Assembly: GCA_016291375.1 (NCBI GenBank)
Contig: JAEEXE010000004.1
Location: 1 to 64,000 of the forward strand
DNA: 64,000 nt
Reading direction: 5' to 3'
DNA from: Butyrivibrio sp.
GTDB lineage: Bacteria; Bacillota; Clostridia; Lachnospirales; Lachnospiraceae
Shown piece after piece: positions 54,772 to 63,870 of the stretch (position 1 is its first letter; every line of letters begins with the position of its first letter). A program made the translations under genes and the position numbers. The notes beneath the pieces are model-generated. The model saw only the letters and a program-made list of their open reading frames with translations, ran no database searches and was not told the origin of the DNA.

Positions 54772-54802
54772 GGGAGTAGTGCGATAACCTCGCACCGCTC
54801 CC
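54772..54802 (+). promoter_or_regulatory. Leader hairpin upstream of the polyamine cluster
   Basis: GGGAG-TAG-TGCGA-TAACC-TCGCA-CCG-CTCCC: two stems of five pairs separated by a symmetric 3-nt internal loop, 12 nt before the AGGAGG that serves the TTG start of the decarboxylase. The shape suits a small-molecule or translation-control hairpin. No match to a known riboswitch was recognised. Confidence 0.45.
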
Positions 54803-54827
54803 TTTAGTGTGGTAGGAGGATCGGCAG

Positions 54828-56276
54828 TTGGACCTTAGCAGACAAAAGAAAGCGCCTGTCTACGAGGCAATAGAGAGATTTCGCAAGCAGAGGGTTGTTC
54901 CCTTTGACGTTCCCGGACACAAGAGAGGAAGAGGCAATCCTGAACTTGTGAGTTTTTTGGGTGACAGATGCGTTAGCGTAGATGTTAATTCAATGAAACC
55001 GCTTGATAATCTTTGTCATCCTGTTTCTGTTATTAAGGATGCAGAGGAACTCATGGCGGACGCTTTTGGTGCGGCTCACGCTTTTATGATGGTTAATGGT
55101 ACAACCAGCGCGGTTCAGGCGATGGTTCTTTCTCAGGTTAAGAGCGGAGAGAAGATTATTATGCCCAGAAATGTGCATAAGAGTGCTATTAATGCTCTTA
55201 TTCTCTGCGGCGCAGTCCCCGTATATATAGATCCTAAGGTGGATACCAAGCTTGGGATTCCTCTGGGAATGGAGATAGCAGACGTTGAGAAGGCTATAAA
55301 GGAGAATCCGGATGCAAAAGCGATTCTTATAAACAATCCTTCGTACTACGGAATATGTTCGGACCTTAAGACAATTGTTGATCTTGCCCACAAGCACGGT
55401 ATGAAGGCGCTTGTTGATGAGGCTCACGGTACGCATCTTTATTTTGGACCGGGTCTTCCTCTTAACGCAATGTCTGCAGGGGCAGATATGGCGGCTATAA
55501 GTATGCATAAATCCGGCGGAAGCCTTACTCAGAGTTCCGTTCTTTTGTGCGGAGAAGGGGCTAATGTTGGTTATATCAGCAGAGTAGTAAACCTTACCCA
55601 GACTACAAGCGCAAGCTATCTGCTTCTCGGAAGTCTTGATATTTCCAGAAGGAATCTTGCTCTTAACGGTAAAGAGAGCTTTGCTAAGGTTACCAAGATG
55701 GCTCAGTACGCCAGAGAAGAGATCAATGATATAGGCGGTTACTACGCTTATGGTAATGAGCTCAAGAACGGCGGCAGCATATATGACTTTGATGAGACCA
55801 AACTTGTAGTTAATACAAGGAGTATAGGTCTTACAGGCATTGAGGTTTATGACCTTTTAAGAGATGAATATGATATTCAGATGGAATTTGGAGATCTGTC
55901 CAATGTTATGGCATACATTTCTATTGGAGACAGGCTTCAGGATATTGAGAGACTGGCGGGAGCGCTTGCTGATATCAGGAGACTTTATGCAAAGCCTGAG
56001 CAGAGCTTTTTCTCGGCAGAATATATCACTCCTATAGTTAAGGCGACACCTCAGGAAGCCTTTTATGCAGAAAAGGAACAGCTTCCTATAGATAAATGTG
56101 TCGGCAGGATCAGCGCGGAGTCTGTTATGTGTTATCCTCCGGGAATACCGATTCTTTCCCCCGGAGAGGTTATCACAGGCGATATTCTTGAGTACATCAA
56201 GACTGCAATGGAAAAGGGATGTTCTATGCAGGGACCTGAAAGTGAAGATATATCGGAGCTTTTTGTTTTACGGTGA
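54828..56276 (+). CDS. speA: Arginine decarboxylase (Orn/Lys/Arg decarboxylase family)
   Basis: A 482-residue PLP enzyme of the aspartate-aminotransferase-fold group of Orn/Lys/Arg decarboxylases. The cofactor lysine lies in SMHKSGGSLTQSS, with VPGHKRGRGNPEL near the start. The downstream agmatine deiminase and carbamoylputrescine genes point to arginine as substrate (arginine to agmatine). It starts at a TTG 8 nt after AGGAGG. It is the first gene of a polyamine cluster of six. The compact length fits the Gram-positive rather than the large inducible E. coli forms. Confidence 0.9.
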   Translation: MDLSRQKKAPVYEAIERFRKQRVVPFDVPGHKRGRGNPELVSFLGDRCVSVDVNSMKPLDNLCHPVSVIKDAEELMADAFGAAHAFMMVNGTTSAVQAMVLSQVKSGEKIIMPRNVHKSAINALILCGAVPVYIDPKVDTKLGIPLGMEIADVEKAIKENPDAKAILINNPSYYGICSDLKTIVDLAHKHGMKALVDEAHGTHLYFGPGLPLNAMSAGADMAAISMHKSGGSLTQSSVLLCGEGANVGYISRVVNLTQTTSASYLLLGSLDISRRNLALNGKESFAKVTKMAQYAREEINDIGGYYAYGNELKNGGSIYDFDETKLVVNTRSIGLTGIEVYDLLRDEYDIQMEFGDLSNVMAYISIGDRLQDIERLAGALADIRRLYAKPEQSFFSAEYITPIVKATPQEAFYAEKEQLPIDKCVGRISAESVMCYPPGIPILSPGEVITGDILEYIKTAMEKGCSMQGPESEDISELFVLR

Positions 56277-56336
56277 TATAATATAAGTAGTTTTCATTAT
56301 CAGCCATTTTGCTGTAGCGATTAAAGGAGAAGTACC

Positions 56337-57209
56337 ATGGCAGAGATGGATTATTGGTTCAGTGATATGCATACCGGAAATGTTAAGATCAGTATCAGGA
56401 TCAGCAAGCAGCTTTTTTCCGGTAGCAGTGAATTTCAGAGAATAGATGTTTTTGATTCGCCGGAGTTTGGTAAATTCCTTACTTCCGACGGTAATATTAT
56501 TTTTTCTGAGAAGGATGAGTTTACTTATGATGAGATGATCGTTCATGTTCCTATGGCTGTTCATCCCAAGGTTCAGAGAGTGCTCGTTCTTGGAGGCGGT
56601 GACGGTGGTGTTGCCAGAGAGCTCACTCATTATGAAGAGATCAAGGTTATCGATGTAGTTGAGCCCGACAATATGTTTGTGGATGTATGTAAGCAGTATT
56701 TCCCTGATAATGCGGTTGGACTTGAGGATGACAGAGTTCACATTTACTATCAGGATGGACTTAAATACCTTCGTAAATGCGAGGATATGTATGATCTGAT
56801 CATCAATGATGCCACAGAACCTCTGGGACACGAGGCAGGTCTTTTTACCAAGGAGTTCTATGGAAGCTGCTACAAGGCGCTTCACGATGACGGCATCATG
56901 GTTTATCAGCACGGAAGCCCATTCTATGATGAGGATGAGGAGAGCTGCAGAGCTATGCATAGGAAGGCATTCAGAGTATTCCCGGTTAACAGAGTTTATC
57001 AGGCGCATATTCCTACTTGCCCTGCCGGATATTGGCTCTTTGGATTTGCCAGCAAAAAGTATCATCCTCTCAAGGATTTCAACCCTGACAGATGGGATGA
57101 AAGAGGAATTAAGACGTGGTATTACACCACTCATTTACATAAGGGAGCATTTATGCTTCCCAAGTACGTAGAAGACTTGCTACAGGAAGAGGAGGATATG
57201 TCGAGATGA
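56337..57209 (+). CDS. speE: Spermidine synthase
   Basis: A 290-residue aminopropyltransferase. MDYWFSDMHTGNVKISIRISKQLFSGSSEFQRIDVFDSPEFGKFLTSDG and VLVLGGGDGGVARELTHYEEI are the family landmarks, including the decarboxylated-SAM-binding GGGDGG. It transfers the aminopropyl group to putrescine. Its substrate needs SpeD (SAM decarboxylase), which is not in the window. The gene overlaps the saccharopine-dehydrogenase-like gene by 4 nt. AAAGGAG is the ribosome site. Confidence 0.95.
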   Translation: MAEMDYWFSDMHTGNVKISIRISKQLFSGSSEFQRIDVFDSPEFGKFLTSDGNIIFSEKDEFTYDEMIVHVPMAVHPKVQRVLVLGGGDGGVARELTHYEEIKVIDVVEPDNMFVDVCKQYFPDNAVGLEDDRVHIYYQDGLKYLRKCEDMYDLIINDATEPLGHEAGLFTKEFYGSCYKALHDDGIMVYQHGSPFYDEDEESCRAMHRKAFRVFPVNRVYQAHIPTCPAGYWLFGFASKKYHPLKDFNPDRWDERGIKTWYYTTHLHKGAFMLPKYVEDLLQEEEDMSR

Positions 57210-58468
57210 GCAGATTATTGGTTATAGGTTGTGGAGGAGTTGCACAGGTTGCAATCCAGAAATGTTGCCAGAACAGCAAGACATTTACTGAACTTTGTAT
57301 TGCAAGCCGTACAGTTTCCAAGTGCGATGCTTTGAAGGATAAGATTGAAAAGAGCGGTAGCAGCGTCAAGATTACTACCAAGGCTGTAAATGCTGATGAT
57401 GTAAACGAGCTTGTTGCTCTTATCAAGGAATATCAGCCTGACGCGGTGCTCAATGTTGCGCTTCCTTATCAGGATCTTACTATCATGGATGCCTGTCTTG
57501 AGTGCAAGGTTGATTATATAGATACTGCTAACTACGAGCCTGAGGATACAGACGAGCCGGTGTGGCGAGCAGCTTATGAGAAGAGATGTAAGGAAAAAGG
57601 CTTTACAGCTTACTTTGATTACAGTTATCAGTGGGCATATATGGATAAGTTCAAGGAGGCAGGTATAACAGGTCTTCTTGGAACAGGTTTTGATCCCGGT
57701 GTTACAAGTGTATTCGTAGCTTACGCTAAGAAACACTATTTTGACGAGATACATACTGTTGATATTCTTGATTGTAATGGCGGCGATCACGGCTATGCTT
57801 TTGCGACCAACTTTAATCCTGAGATCAATCTCCGTGAGGTTTCTGCAAACGGAAGCTACTGGGAGGATGGTCACTGGGTAGAGACTAAGCCTATGGAGAT
57901 CAAAAGAGAGTACAATTTCCCGGAAGTAGGAGATAAGGATATGTACCTTCTTCATCATGAGGAAATCGAGGCTCTTGGAAGAAACTTCCCTGAGATAAAG
58001 AGAATACGTTTCTTCATGACCTTTGGCCAGAGCTATTTGGATCATATGCGTTGTCTTGAGAATGTAGGCATGCTTTCAACAACGCCTATTAAGTTTGAAG
58101 GTAAGGATATTGTGCCTATCCAGTTCCTTAAGGCGCTTCTTCCCGATCCTGCAAGCCTTGGTCCCAGAACTGTCGGTAAGACCAATATTGGATGTATCTT
58201 CCGCGGTGTCAAGGATGGCAAAGAAAAGACAATATACATCTATAATGTATGTGATCATCAGGAATGCTACAAAGAGCTTGGAAGCCAGGCTATCAGTTAC
58301 ACAACAGGTGTGCCTGCTATGATCGGAACAGCTCTTGTTGTATCCGGACAGTGGAAGAAACCCGGTGTATATACTACCGATGAGTTTGATCCTGATCCTT
58401 ACATGGAGATGCTCAATGAGTACGGACTTCCTTGGGTAGTTGATGAGAATCCCGTTCTCGTTCCTTAA
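57206..58468 (+). CDS. Carboxynorspermidine/carboxyspermidine dehydrogenase (saccharopine dehydrogenase family)
   Basis: A 420-residue NAD(P) enzyme of the saccharopine dehydrogenase fold. VIGCGGVAQVAIQKC is the nucleotide loop, and GTGFDPGVTSVFVAYAKKHYFDEIHTVDILDCNGGDHGYAFATNF is typical of the carboxynorspermidine synthase branch. It condenses putrescine (or diaminopropane) with aspartate semialdehyde and reduces the product. Here carboxyspermidine is expected because agmatine-route putrescine is made. The next gene supplies the decarboxylase. It overlaps speE and is followed by a 97-nt gap with a stem. Confidence 0.92.
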   Translation: MSRLLVIGCGGVAQVAIQKCCQNSKTFTELCIASRTVSKCDALKDKIEKSGSSVKITTKAVNADDVNELVALIKEYQPDAVLNVALPYQDLTIMDACLECKVDYIDTANYEPEDTDEPVWRAAYEKRCKEKGFTAYFDYSYQWAYMDKFKEAGITGLLGTGFDPGVTSVFVAYAKKHYFDEIHTVDILDCNGGDHGYAFATNFNPEINLREVSANGSYWEDGHWVETKPMEIKREYNFPEVGDKDMYLLHHEEIEALGRNFPEIKRIRFFMTFGQSYLDHMRCLENVGMLSTTPIKFEGKDIVPIQFLKALLPDPASLGPRTVGKTNIGCIFRGVKDGKEKTIYIYNVCDHQECYKELGSQAISYTTGVPAMIGTALVVSGQWKKPGVYTTDEFDPDPYMEMLNEYGLPWVVDENPVLVP

Positions 58469-58485
58469 TATGAGACAATAATTAG

Positions 58486-58544
58486 TCGGTGTGCTGATTC
58501 GCCCATCTTTACTCATTGTAATCATGGCTGAGCCTGCACACCGA
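58486..58544. promoter_or_regulatory. Leader stem before the carboxynorspermidine decarboxylase gene
   Basis: TCGGTGTGC (58486-58494) pairs with GCACACCGA (58536-58544) around a loop that holds further GATT/AATC and CCAT/ATGG pairs. It ends 21 nt before the ATG. A role in operon-internal control is possible; it is not a terminator since no T run follows. Confidence 0.35.
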
Positions 58545-58565
58545 ACTTATCATAGGAGATAATTG

Positions 58566-59750
58566 ATGAAGATAAACGATATCACTACTCCTGCTTATGT
58601 AATAGATGAAAAGAAATTAATAGATAATCTTAAAATTCTTGACTATGTACAGAAGGAGTCGGGGGCTAAGATATTGCTTGCCCAGAAAGCTTTTTCGGCC
58701 TATAAGACTTATCCGCTTGTTGGTGAGTACTTGTCGGGGGCTACAGCTTCAGGATTATATGAGGCAAGGCTATCTTATGAGGAGATGATAACTCCTCTTA
58801 AAGGGAAACGCAGAGTAGAGAATCATGTTTTTGAACCTGCATTTAATGACGATGAGATAAAAGAGCTGTGTGATATCTGTGATCATATGGTTTTTAATTC
58901 TATTACTCAGCTTGAACACCACAGACCGGTATGGGAAAAACATGTTAAAAATGGCACTCTTTTTGTTGGACTTCGCATAAATCCCGAATACAGCACTCAG
59001 GAAGGGCATGAGATATACGATCCTTGCGCAGCAGGGTCCAGACTTGGCATCAGGAAGTGCGATCTTGGAGATAAGCTTCCTAAGGGTGTTTCAGGGCTTC
59101 ACTTCCATACATTATGTGAGCAGGGATTTGAACCTCTTGAGAAAACGTTTCTTGAAGTAGAAAGATCTTTTGCCACATTCTTCCCAACTCATAAAGGAGA
59201 AGAGGGGAAGATAAAGTGGATAAACCTTGGAGGCGGACATCATATCACCAAGGAAGATTATGATGTGGAGGGCCTTATTAAGCTTGTTAAGCGCATTAAG
59301 GATACCTATGGTATTGAGGTATATCTGGAGCCGGGAGAGGCCATAGCTCTTGATGCAGGCCTCCTTGTTACTACCGTTATGGACGTGGTTAAGACGGATA
59401 ATTATCCTGTTTTGATCCTGGATACATCCGCTGCTTGTCATATGCCGGATGTTCTGGAGATGCCATATAGGCCACCTCTTCGTGATAGCGGTGATGCGGG
59501 AGAATTTGCCTTTACCTACAGGTTATCATCAAGGACTTGTCTTGCCGGAGATATCATCGGTGATTACAGCTTTTCTAAAGAGGTTGGAATCGGGGATAGG
59601 CTGTATTTTGAAGATATGGCAATCTACAGCATGGTCAAGAATAATACCTTTAACGGTATGCCTCTTCCGGATATTGATATTATGCATGAAAATGGTGAGG
59701 TGGAAGTGCTTAAGCACTTTGGATACGATGATTTTAAGATGAGACTGTGA
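58566..59750 (+). CDS. nspC: Carboxynorspermidine/carboxyspermidine decarboxylase
   Basis: A 394-residue PLP enzyme of the alanine-racemase-fold (group IV) decarboxylases. ITTPAYVIDEKKLIDNLKIL and LLAQKAFSAYKTYPLV (the latter with the cofactor lysine) open the barrel, and GLHFHTLCEQGFEPLEKTF is characteristic of NspC. It decarboxylates carboxyspermidine to spermidine. It is the decarboxylase partner of the upstream dehydrogenase. The ATG at 58566 follows an AGGAG; a TTG immediately before it (58563) is an alternative. Confidence 0.92.
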   Translation: MKINDITTPAYVIDEKKLIDNLKILDYVQKESGAKILLAQKAFSAYKTYPLVGEYLSGATASGLYEARLSYEEMITPLKGKRRVENHVFEPAFNDDEIKELCDICDHMVFNSITQLEHHRPVWEKHVKNGTLFVGLRINPEYSTQEGHEIYDPCAAGSRLGIRKCDLGDKLPKGVSGLHFHTLCEQGFEPLEKTFLEVERSFATFFPTHKGEEGKIKWINLGGGHHITKEDYDVEGLIKLVKRIKDTYGIEVYLEPGEAIALDAGLLVTTVMDVVKTDNYPVLILDTSAACHMPDVLEMPYRPPLRDSGDAGEFAFTYRLSSRTCLAGDIIGDYSFSKEVGIGDRLYFEDMAIYSMVKNNTFNGMPLPDIDIMHENGEVEVLKHFGYDDFKMRL

Positions 59751-59792
59751 TCATTTGGACCGCATTTATATATTAGCAATAAGGATTGTTTT

Positions 59793-60938
59793 ATGAAGAT
59801 TTCTTTTTCCACACCTAAAAAAGACGGTTTTTTCATGCCTGCGGAGTTTGCTAAGCATGACGGAACTCTTATGATATACCCGACTCGCCCCGGAAGCTGG
59901 GGGATTGACAGGAGCGGTGCACTTTTTTCTTTTGGCAGGATATATACAGAGATAATAAAGAGAGAGAAGCTATATGTTGCCGCAGATGCAGAGCATTATG
60001 ATGAAGCCTGCAGGTTTGTTGATGGACTTTTTCCCGCAACAGGTCTTACCAGAGAAGAATTTGATATAAGAAAAGAAGTCATCCAAATAGATTCAGATGA
60101 TGCCTGGGCAAGGGATGTGGGACCAACATTTGTGACTGATGCAAAGGGGCGTATCAGAGGAATAAACTGGAGCTTTAATGCATGGGGCGGAGAGGTTGAC
60201 GGACTCTATGCATCCTGGGATAAGGATGATGCGGTTGCGATTAGATTCCTTGAGCACGTGGGAGCTGATTACTATGACGCGGCGCCTTTTGTGCTGGAAG
60301 GCGGATCTATCCATTCTGACGGCGAGGGAACCGTTATGGTTACTGAAGCATGTCTTTTAAGTGATGGCAGGAATCCGGCTCTTTCCAGGGAAGAGATAGA
60401 AGAGCGGTTAAAAGATTATCTTGGAGCGGAGAAGGTTTTGTGGCTTCCGAGAGGTATATATAACGACGAGACCAATGAACATGTAGATAATGTTTGTGCT
60501 TTTGTTTCGCCCGGTGAAGTTGTCCTTGCATGGACTGATGATGAGAATGACCCGCAGTATGAATTGTCTTTTTCCTCGTATGAATATCTAAAGAGTCAGA
60601 AAGATGCTAAGGGAAGAGATATAGTAATCCATAAGCTTCCGGTTCCTGATGTTCCTGTGCTTGTTAATCAGAAGGATCTTGACAACTATGAGTTTGAAGA
60701 GGGCGAAGACTTCCGTGAAGTGGGAGAGAGACTTGCTGCAAGCTATGTTAATTTCTATTTTGTGAACGGCGCAGCGCTTGTTCCCATGTTTGGCGGAGAC
60801 AATACTAAGAGCGATGAGAGAGCTATTGATATATTGAAGGGCGTATGCAAAGATAGAGAGATAGTAGGTATTCCCGCAAGAGATATATTGCTTGGGGGCG
60901 GCAATATTCATTGCATTACTCAGCAGATTCCATGCTAA
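59793..60938 (+). CDS. aguA: Agmatine deiminase
   Basis: A 381-residue guanidine-group modifying enzyme converting agmatine to N-carbamoylputrescine and ammonia. It starts in the usual way (MPAEFAKHDGTLMIYPTRPGSWG), has WARDVGPTFV and EGGSIHSDGEGTVM, and ends with the catalytic cysteine in GGGNIHCITQQ. It uses the agmatine made by the decarboxylase at 54828. The next gene, N-carbamoylputrescine amidase, completes this step after 46 nt. AAGGA lies before the ATG. Confidence 0.96.
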   Translation: MKISFSTPKKDGFFMPAEFAKHDGTLMIYPTRPGSWGIDRSGALFSFGRIYTEIIKREKLYVAADAEHYDEACRFVDGLFPATGLTREEFDIRKEVIQIDSDDAWARDVGPTFVTDAKGRIRGINWSFNAWGGEVDGLYASWDKDDAVAIRFLEHVGADYYDAAPFVLEGGSIHSDGEGTVMVTEACLLSDGRNPALSREEIEERLKDYLGAEKVLWLPRGIYNDETNEHVDNVCAFVSPGEVVLAWTDDENDPQYELSFSSYEYLKSQKDAKGRDIVIHKLPVPDVPVLVNQKDLDNYEFEEGEDFREVGERLAASYVNFYFVNGAALVPMFGGDNTKSDERAIDILKGVCKDREIVGIPARDILLGGGNIHCITQQIPC

Positions 60939-60984
60939 AGCGCAGAGTACGTAGTTCTGTGCTATATAAGAAAAGGAGATAGAG

Positions 60985-61881
60985 ATGTCATTTACAAAGG
61001 TTGCTTGTATTCAGTTTGCGTGCGGAGCACCGTGTACCTCAGATGATGAGCAGGTAAAAACAAATATAGAAAAGGCTGCAGAACTGGCTGGGAAGGCAGT
61101 GAATAACGGCGCTGAGATCATTCTTTTGTCTGAATTATTTGAAAGAAAATACTTTTGTCAAGAGAGAAGATATGATTACTATGAGCTTGCGGTTCCGATT
61201 CTGGAGAATCCTGCGGTAATCTTCTTTAGTGAATTTTGTAAAGAAAATAAAGTGGTTATGCCTATCAGCGTTTTTGAGAAGGATGAGAATGTATTCTACA
61301 ATTCTGTTGCTATGATAGATGCTGACGGTAAGATTGCAGGAGTGTACAGGAAAACTCACATTCCGGACGATCATTATTATCAGGAGAAATTCTATTTTAC
61401 TCCGGGAAATACAGGTTTTAAGGTATTTGATACGGCTGCAGGAAGGATCGGTATCGGAATATGCTGGGATCAGTGGTTTCCTGAGACTGCAAGATGCCTT
61501 GCACTTGCAGGTGCGGATATTATTCTGTATCCTACAGCTATCGGTTCTGAACCAATTCTCGAGGTTGACAGTTCAGGGCATTGGATGAGGACTATGCAGG
61601 GACATTCTGCTGCTAATATCATTCCGGTGGCTGCTTCAAACAGAATTGGAAAGGAAGATGTTGAGCCGTGTGAAGAAAACGGAGGACAGAAGTCATCTCT
61701 GTGTTTCTACGGTAGCAGTTTTCTTACTGACGAAACTGGAGAAGTTATCGCAAAGGCAAGCCGTGATAAGGAAGAAATAATCTACGCCGAGTATGATTTT
61801 GAAGAGAATAGGAAGATGAGAGCATCCTGGGGAATGTTTAGAGACAGAAGACCGGAGTGCTATGGCGAACTTGTAAAATGA
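60985..61881 (+). CDS. aguB: N-carbamoylputrescine amidase
   Basis: A 298-residue nitrilase-superfamily enzyme. The catalytic triad is Glu in LLSELFERKYFCQ, Lys in YRKTHIPDDHYYQEKFYF and Cys in GIGICWDQWFPETARC. It hydrolyses N-carbamoylputrescine to putrescine, carbon dioxide and ammonia. It ends the six-gene cluster, which together can turn arginine into putrescine and then spermidine. AAAGGAG precedes the ATG, and a terminator with an 18-bp-class stem follows at 61890. Confidence 0.96.
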   Translation: MSFTKVACIQFACGAPCTSDDEQVKTNIEKAAELAGKAVNNGAEIILLSELFERKYFCQERRYDYYELAVPILENPAVIFFSEFCKENKVVMPISVFEKDENVFYNSVAMIDADGKIAGVYRKTHIPDDHYYQEKFYFTPGNTGFKVFDTAAGRIGIGICWDQWFPETARCLALAGADIILYPTAIGSEPILEVDSSGHWMRTMQGHSAANIIPVAASNRIGKEDVEPCEENGGQKSSLCFYGSSFLTDETGEVIAKASRDKEEIIYAEYDFEENRKMRASWGMFRDRRPECYGELVK

Positions 61882-61889
61882 TAAAAACA

Positions 61890-61938
61890 AAGAGCACAAC
61901 ACCTTTTAGACCGTATCAAAAGGGTTGTGCTCTTATTA
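61890..61938 (+). terminator. Intrinsic terminator of the polyamine cluster
   Basis: AAGAGCACAAC-A-CCTTTT pairs with AAAAGG-G-TTGTGCTCTT (one mismatch bulge), followed by ATTATA. The structured repeat copy 2 begins at once. Confidence 0.85.
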
Positions 61939-62083
61939 TATGATATAGGAAATTTCTCCGAAATTCCTATATCATAAAAAGCGCTCCGCTATGGATGCGC
62001 ACTCGCGCGATAGGAATATGTTGCCTTCAGCAACCGCGCTCGGCGCGAGAATGTCGCAAGCGACATTCTTTCTTGTATAATAG
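61939..62083. repeat. Structured intergenic repeat, copy 2
   Basis: Matches 7469-7613 exactly over the first 136 bases and shares the same nested hairpins. The right end differs at two bases (GTATAATA against ATATCATA), which weakens the terminal inverted repeat in this copy. An extra hairpin, AATAGGAAA-TTCC-TTTCCTATT (62079-62100), abuts the right end. Like copy 1, it starts directly after the T run or AT tail of a terminator. Confidence 0.88.
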
Positions 62084-62174
62084 GAAATTCCTTTCCTATT
62101 TCTATGCAATTATATAATTATGTGTTTGTTCCGCCTTGGCGGAGAGATATTAGTTACAATGAAGACGCGTTGTA

Positions 62175-63806
62175 TTATGCAGCGGGCTCGACTTCAGTAT
62201 CCTCGCTCTGATCAGCGTTGTCCTGTTCGGATGTTTCTGCTGTTTCTTCAGTGCTTGCAGCTTCTGTAGACTGTTCGTTTAGCTCGGAACTGTTATCGCT
62301 ACTTGCCTCGCTTGTGAACTCTGTAGATTCGTCGCTTGTACTTGCTACAACAGAAGCATCTTCTACAGGCTCTGCAGTCTCTTCGTACTCAGTATCTTCC
62401 TCATCATACTCAAAGCCACGCTTGCCGAATCTGCTGTTGTTGTTTTTGCCGTTGTATTTACCATTGTTTTTGCCGCTGTTTCTTCCGGTGTGCTTGCCAT
62501 CATTACCTCTGCCTGACTTGCCGGGATTGTCGGAGTTGCTCTTCTTATCTACTGCTGCATCTATAGCATTTAGAGTTTCAGTAGCACCATATTTTTCAAG
62601 AAAATCTTCAACGCTATTTTCACCTGCTTTGAAATCTTCATACTTATCATCTGCAATAAGATAGCTCTTTTCAATTTCTTTTTTGGAGTTGTCAATTATT
62701 GTTATTCCAATGTATTCACACCATATTTTACAAGACATGATAGGAGCCTTGTCCTTTTGGTTAACATCGTTTATCGCTGTATGTGAGTGACCGTCCAGCA
62801 TGAGGTCTATTCCGTGAATGGTTTCTCCATTATTATTTGGATCGGCGATTTTGACCCTTTCCCATACGTCGGCACTTCGAGTGCCGTCGTTACCAATTGT
62901 ACCGGGACCTTCACTTGGAGCATATTGATCTTCGAGCCCAAGATGTGAAAGACATATAACAATATCGGCGGGTTTTTCTAATTTTTTTGTGGTGCTACTT
63001 TTATCATCATCGAATTTTAGTCCGGTTGGTTCTTCTCCGATTCCGCGTAAGTATTCAACTTCTCTTTTTGCACATTCAATCATTTTATTATCTGTAAGGA
63101 AGGTGTATTTTTTTCCTGCGGTATAAACAGCAGCTTCCTTTGTGTCGAGCCCAAAAAAGCCGATCCTTAATGCATTTTCACCTTCTCCAACAGTTCTTAT
63201 GACGTGAGGAGTGAAAGCAAAATTGCCTTCGCTATCAAAAATATTTGAGTTGATGAGCTTATTACCTGCTTCTTCAACTAACTTATCAAAATCCTTTTTT
63301 TGGTTATTAAATTCATGATTGCCCCATGTGATGTAATCATATCCGGCTGCATTCATTATCTTTAATGCCTCAAGACCGTGGGAATCATCTATGTTTCCTT
63401 CTTTTTTGTAATCAGCTGGAAACTCTTCTTTATTGTTGAAATACTTACTGTCTTTGTCTTTTCCGAAATCACCGGAATCAACGAGGATTACTTCAGCTGC
63501 TTTAAGATCGTTTTTTATATAATTTTTTAGAGCTGCAATATGGGCAAAGTCCTGAATTGCTCCGTGAGAATCGTTTGTTGATAATATGATGGTCTTTCCA
63601 CTGAGGTCGTGTTTATAGTCATTGGATAAGTCCTCTATTGTTATCACATTTTTGTAATCACCTTCATCTGTTATTTGAGAGCGTTCATAAGATACTATTT
63701 CTTCATTTCCTGCTGCATTAGCGTTTAGTGTATTTACGCTCGATAGGGATACCAATCCTGCCATTGCAAGTAACAGCAAGCTTTTAAAAGCGAATTTTTT
63801 CTTCAA
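62175..63806 (-). CDS. Secreted 5'-nucleotidase/UDP-sugar-hydrolase-like metallophosphoesterase
   Basis: A 543-residue exported protein. A signal peptide (MKKKFAFKSLLLLAMAGLVSL) leads into a metallophosphoesterase domain: TNDSHGAIQDF (D-x-H), DSGDFGKD, WGNHEFNN and LDGHSHTAI. This is the N-terminal half of bacterial 5'-nucleotidases; the substrate-binding C-terminal domain is not obvious. Instead there is a Gly/Asn/Lys-rich linker (GRNSGKNNGKYNGKNN) and then a long acidic Glu/Ser/Thr tail. Nucleotide or UDP-sugar hydrolysis at the surface is plausible, but the missing domain leaves the substrate open. It starts at a TTG 9 nt after AGGAGG. Confidence 0.85.
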   Translation of the reverse strand: MKKKFAFKSLLLLAMAGLVSLSSVNTLNANAAGNEEIVSYERSQITDEGDYKNVITIEDLSNDYKHDLSGKTIILSTNDSHGAIQDFAHIAALKNYIKNDLKAAEVILVDSGDFGKDKDSKYFNNKEEFPADYKKEGNIDDSHGLEALKIMNAAGYDYITWGNHEFNNQKKDFDKLVEEAGNKLINSNIFDSEGNFAFTPHVIRTVGEGENALRIGFFGLDTKEAAVYTAGKKYTFLTDNKMIECAKREVEYLRGIGEEPTGLKFDDDKSSTTKKLEKPADIVICLSHLGLEDQYAPSEGPGTIGNDGTRSADVWERVKIADPNNNGETIHGIDLMLDGHSHTAINDVNQKDKAPIMSCKIWCEYIGITIIDNSKKEIEKSYLIADDKYEDFKAGENSVEDFLEKYGATETLNAIDAAVDKKSNSDNPGKSGRGNDGKHTGRNSGKNNGKYNGKNNNSRFGKRGFEYDEEDTEYEETAEPVEDASVVASTSDESTEFTSEASSDNSSELNEQSTEAASTEETAETSEQDNADQSEDTEVEPAA

Positions 63807-63870
63807 TGTAATTCACCTCCTATGGTGTTGTGTTGTTAGTAGTTGCTAATATGTTGATATAATAAAATCT

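Noticed and set aside
56268..57134. 288-codon minus-strand frame over speE
   Set aside because: Same reason: speE on the plus strand is unambiguous and the opposite frame has no domain.
57215..58045. 276-codon minus-strand frame over the carboxyspermidine dehydrogenase gene
   Set aside because: Long, but the plus-strand frame has a clear family match and the minus frame has no recognisable domain.
62218..62664. 148-codon plus-strand frame opposite the 5'-nucleotidase-like gene
   Set aside because: Ser/Leu/Pro-rich mirror of the acidic and Gly/Asn/Lys tail; no ribosome site.
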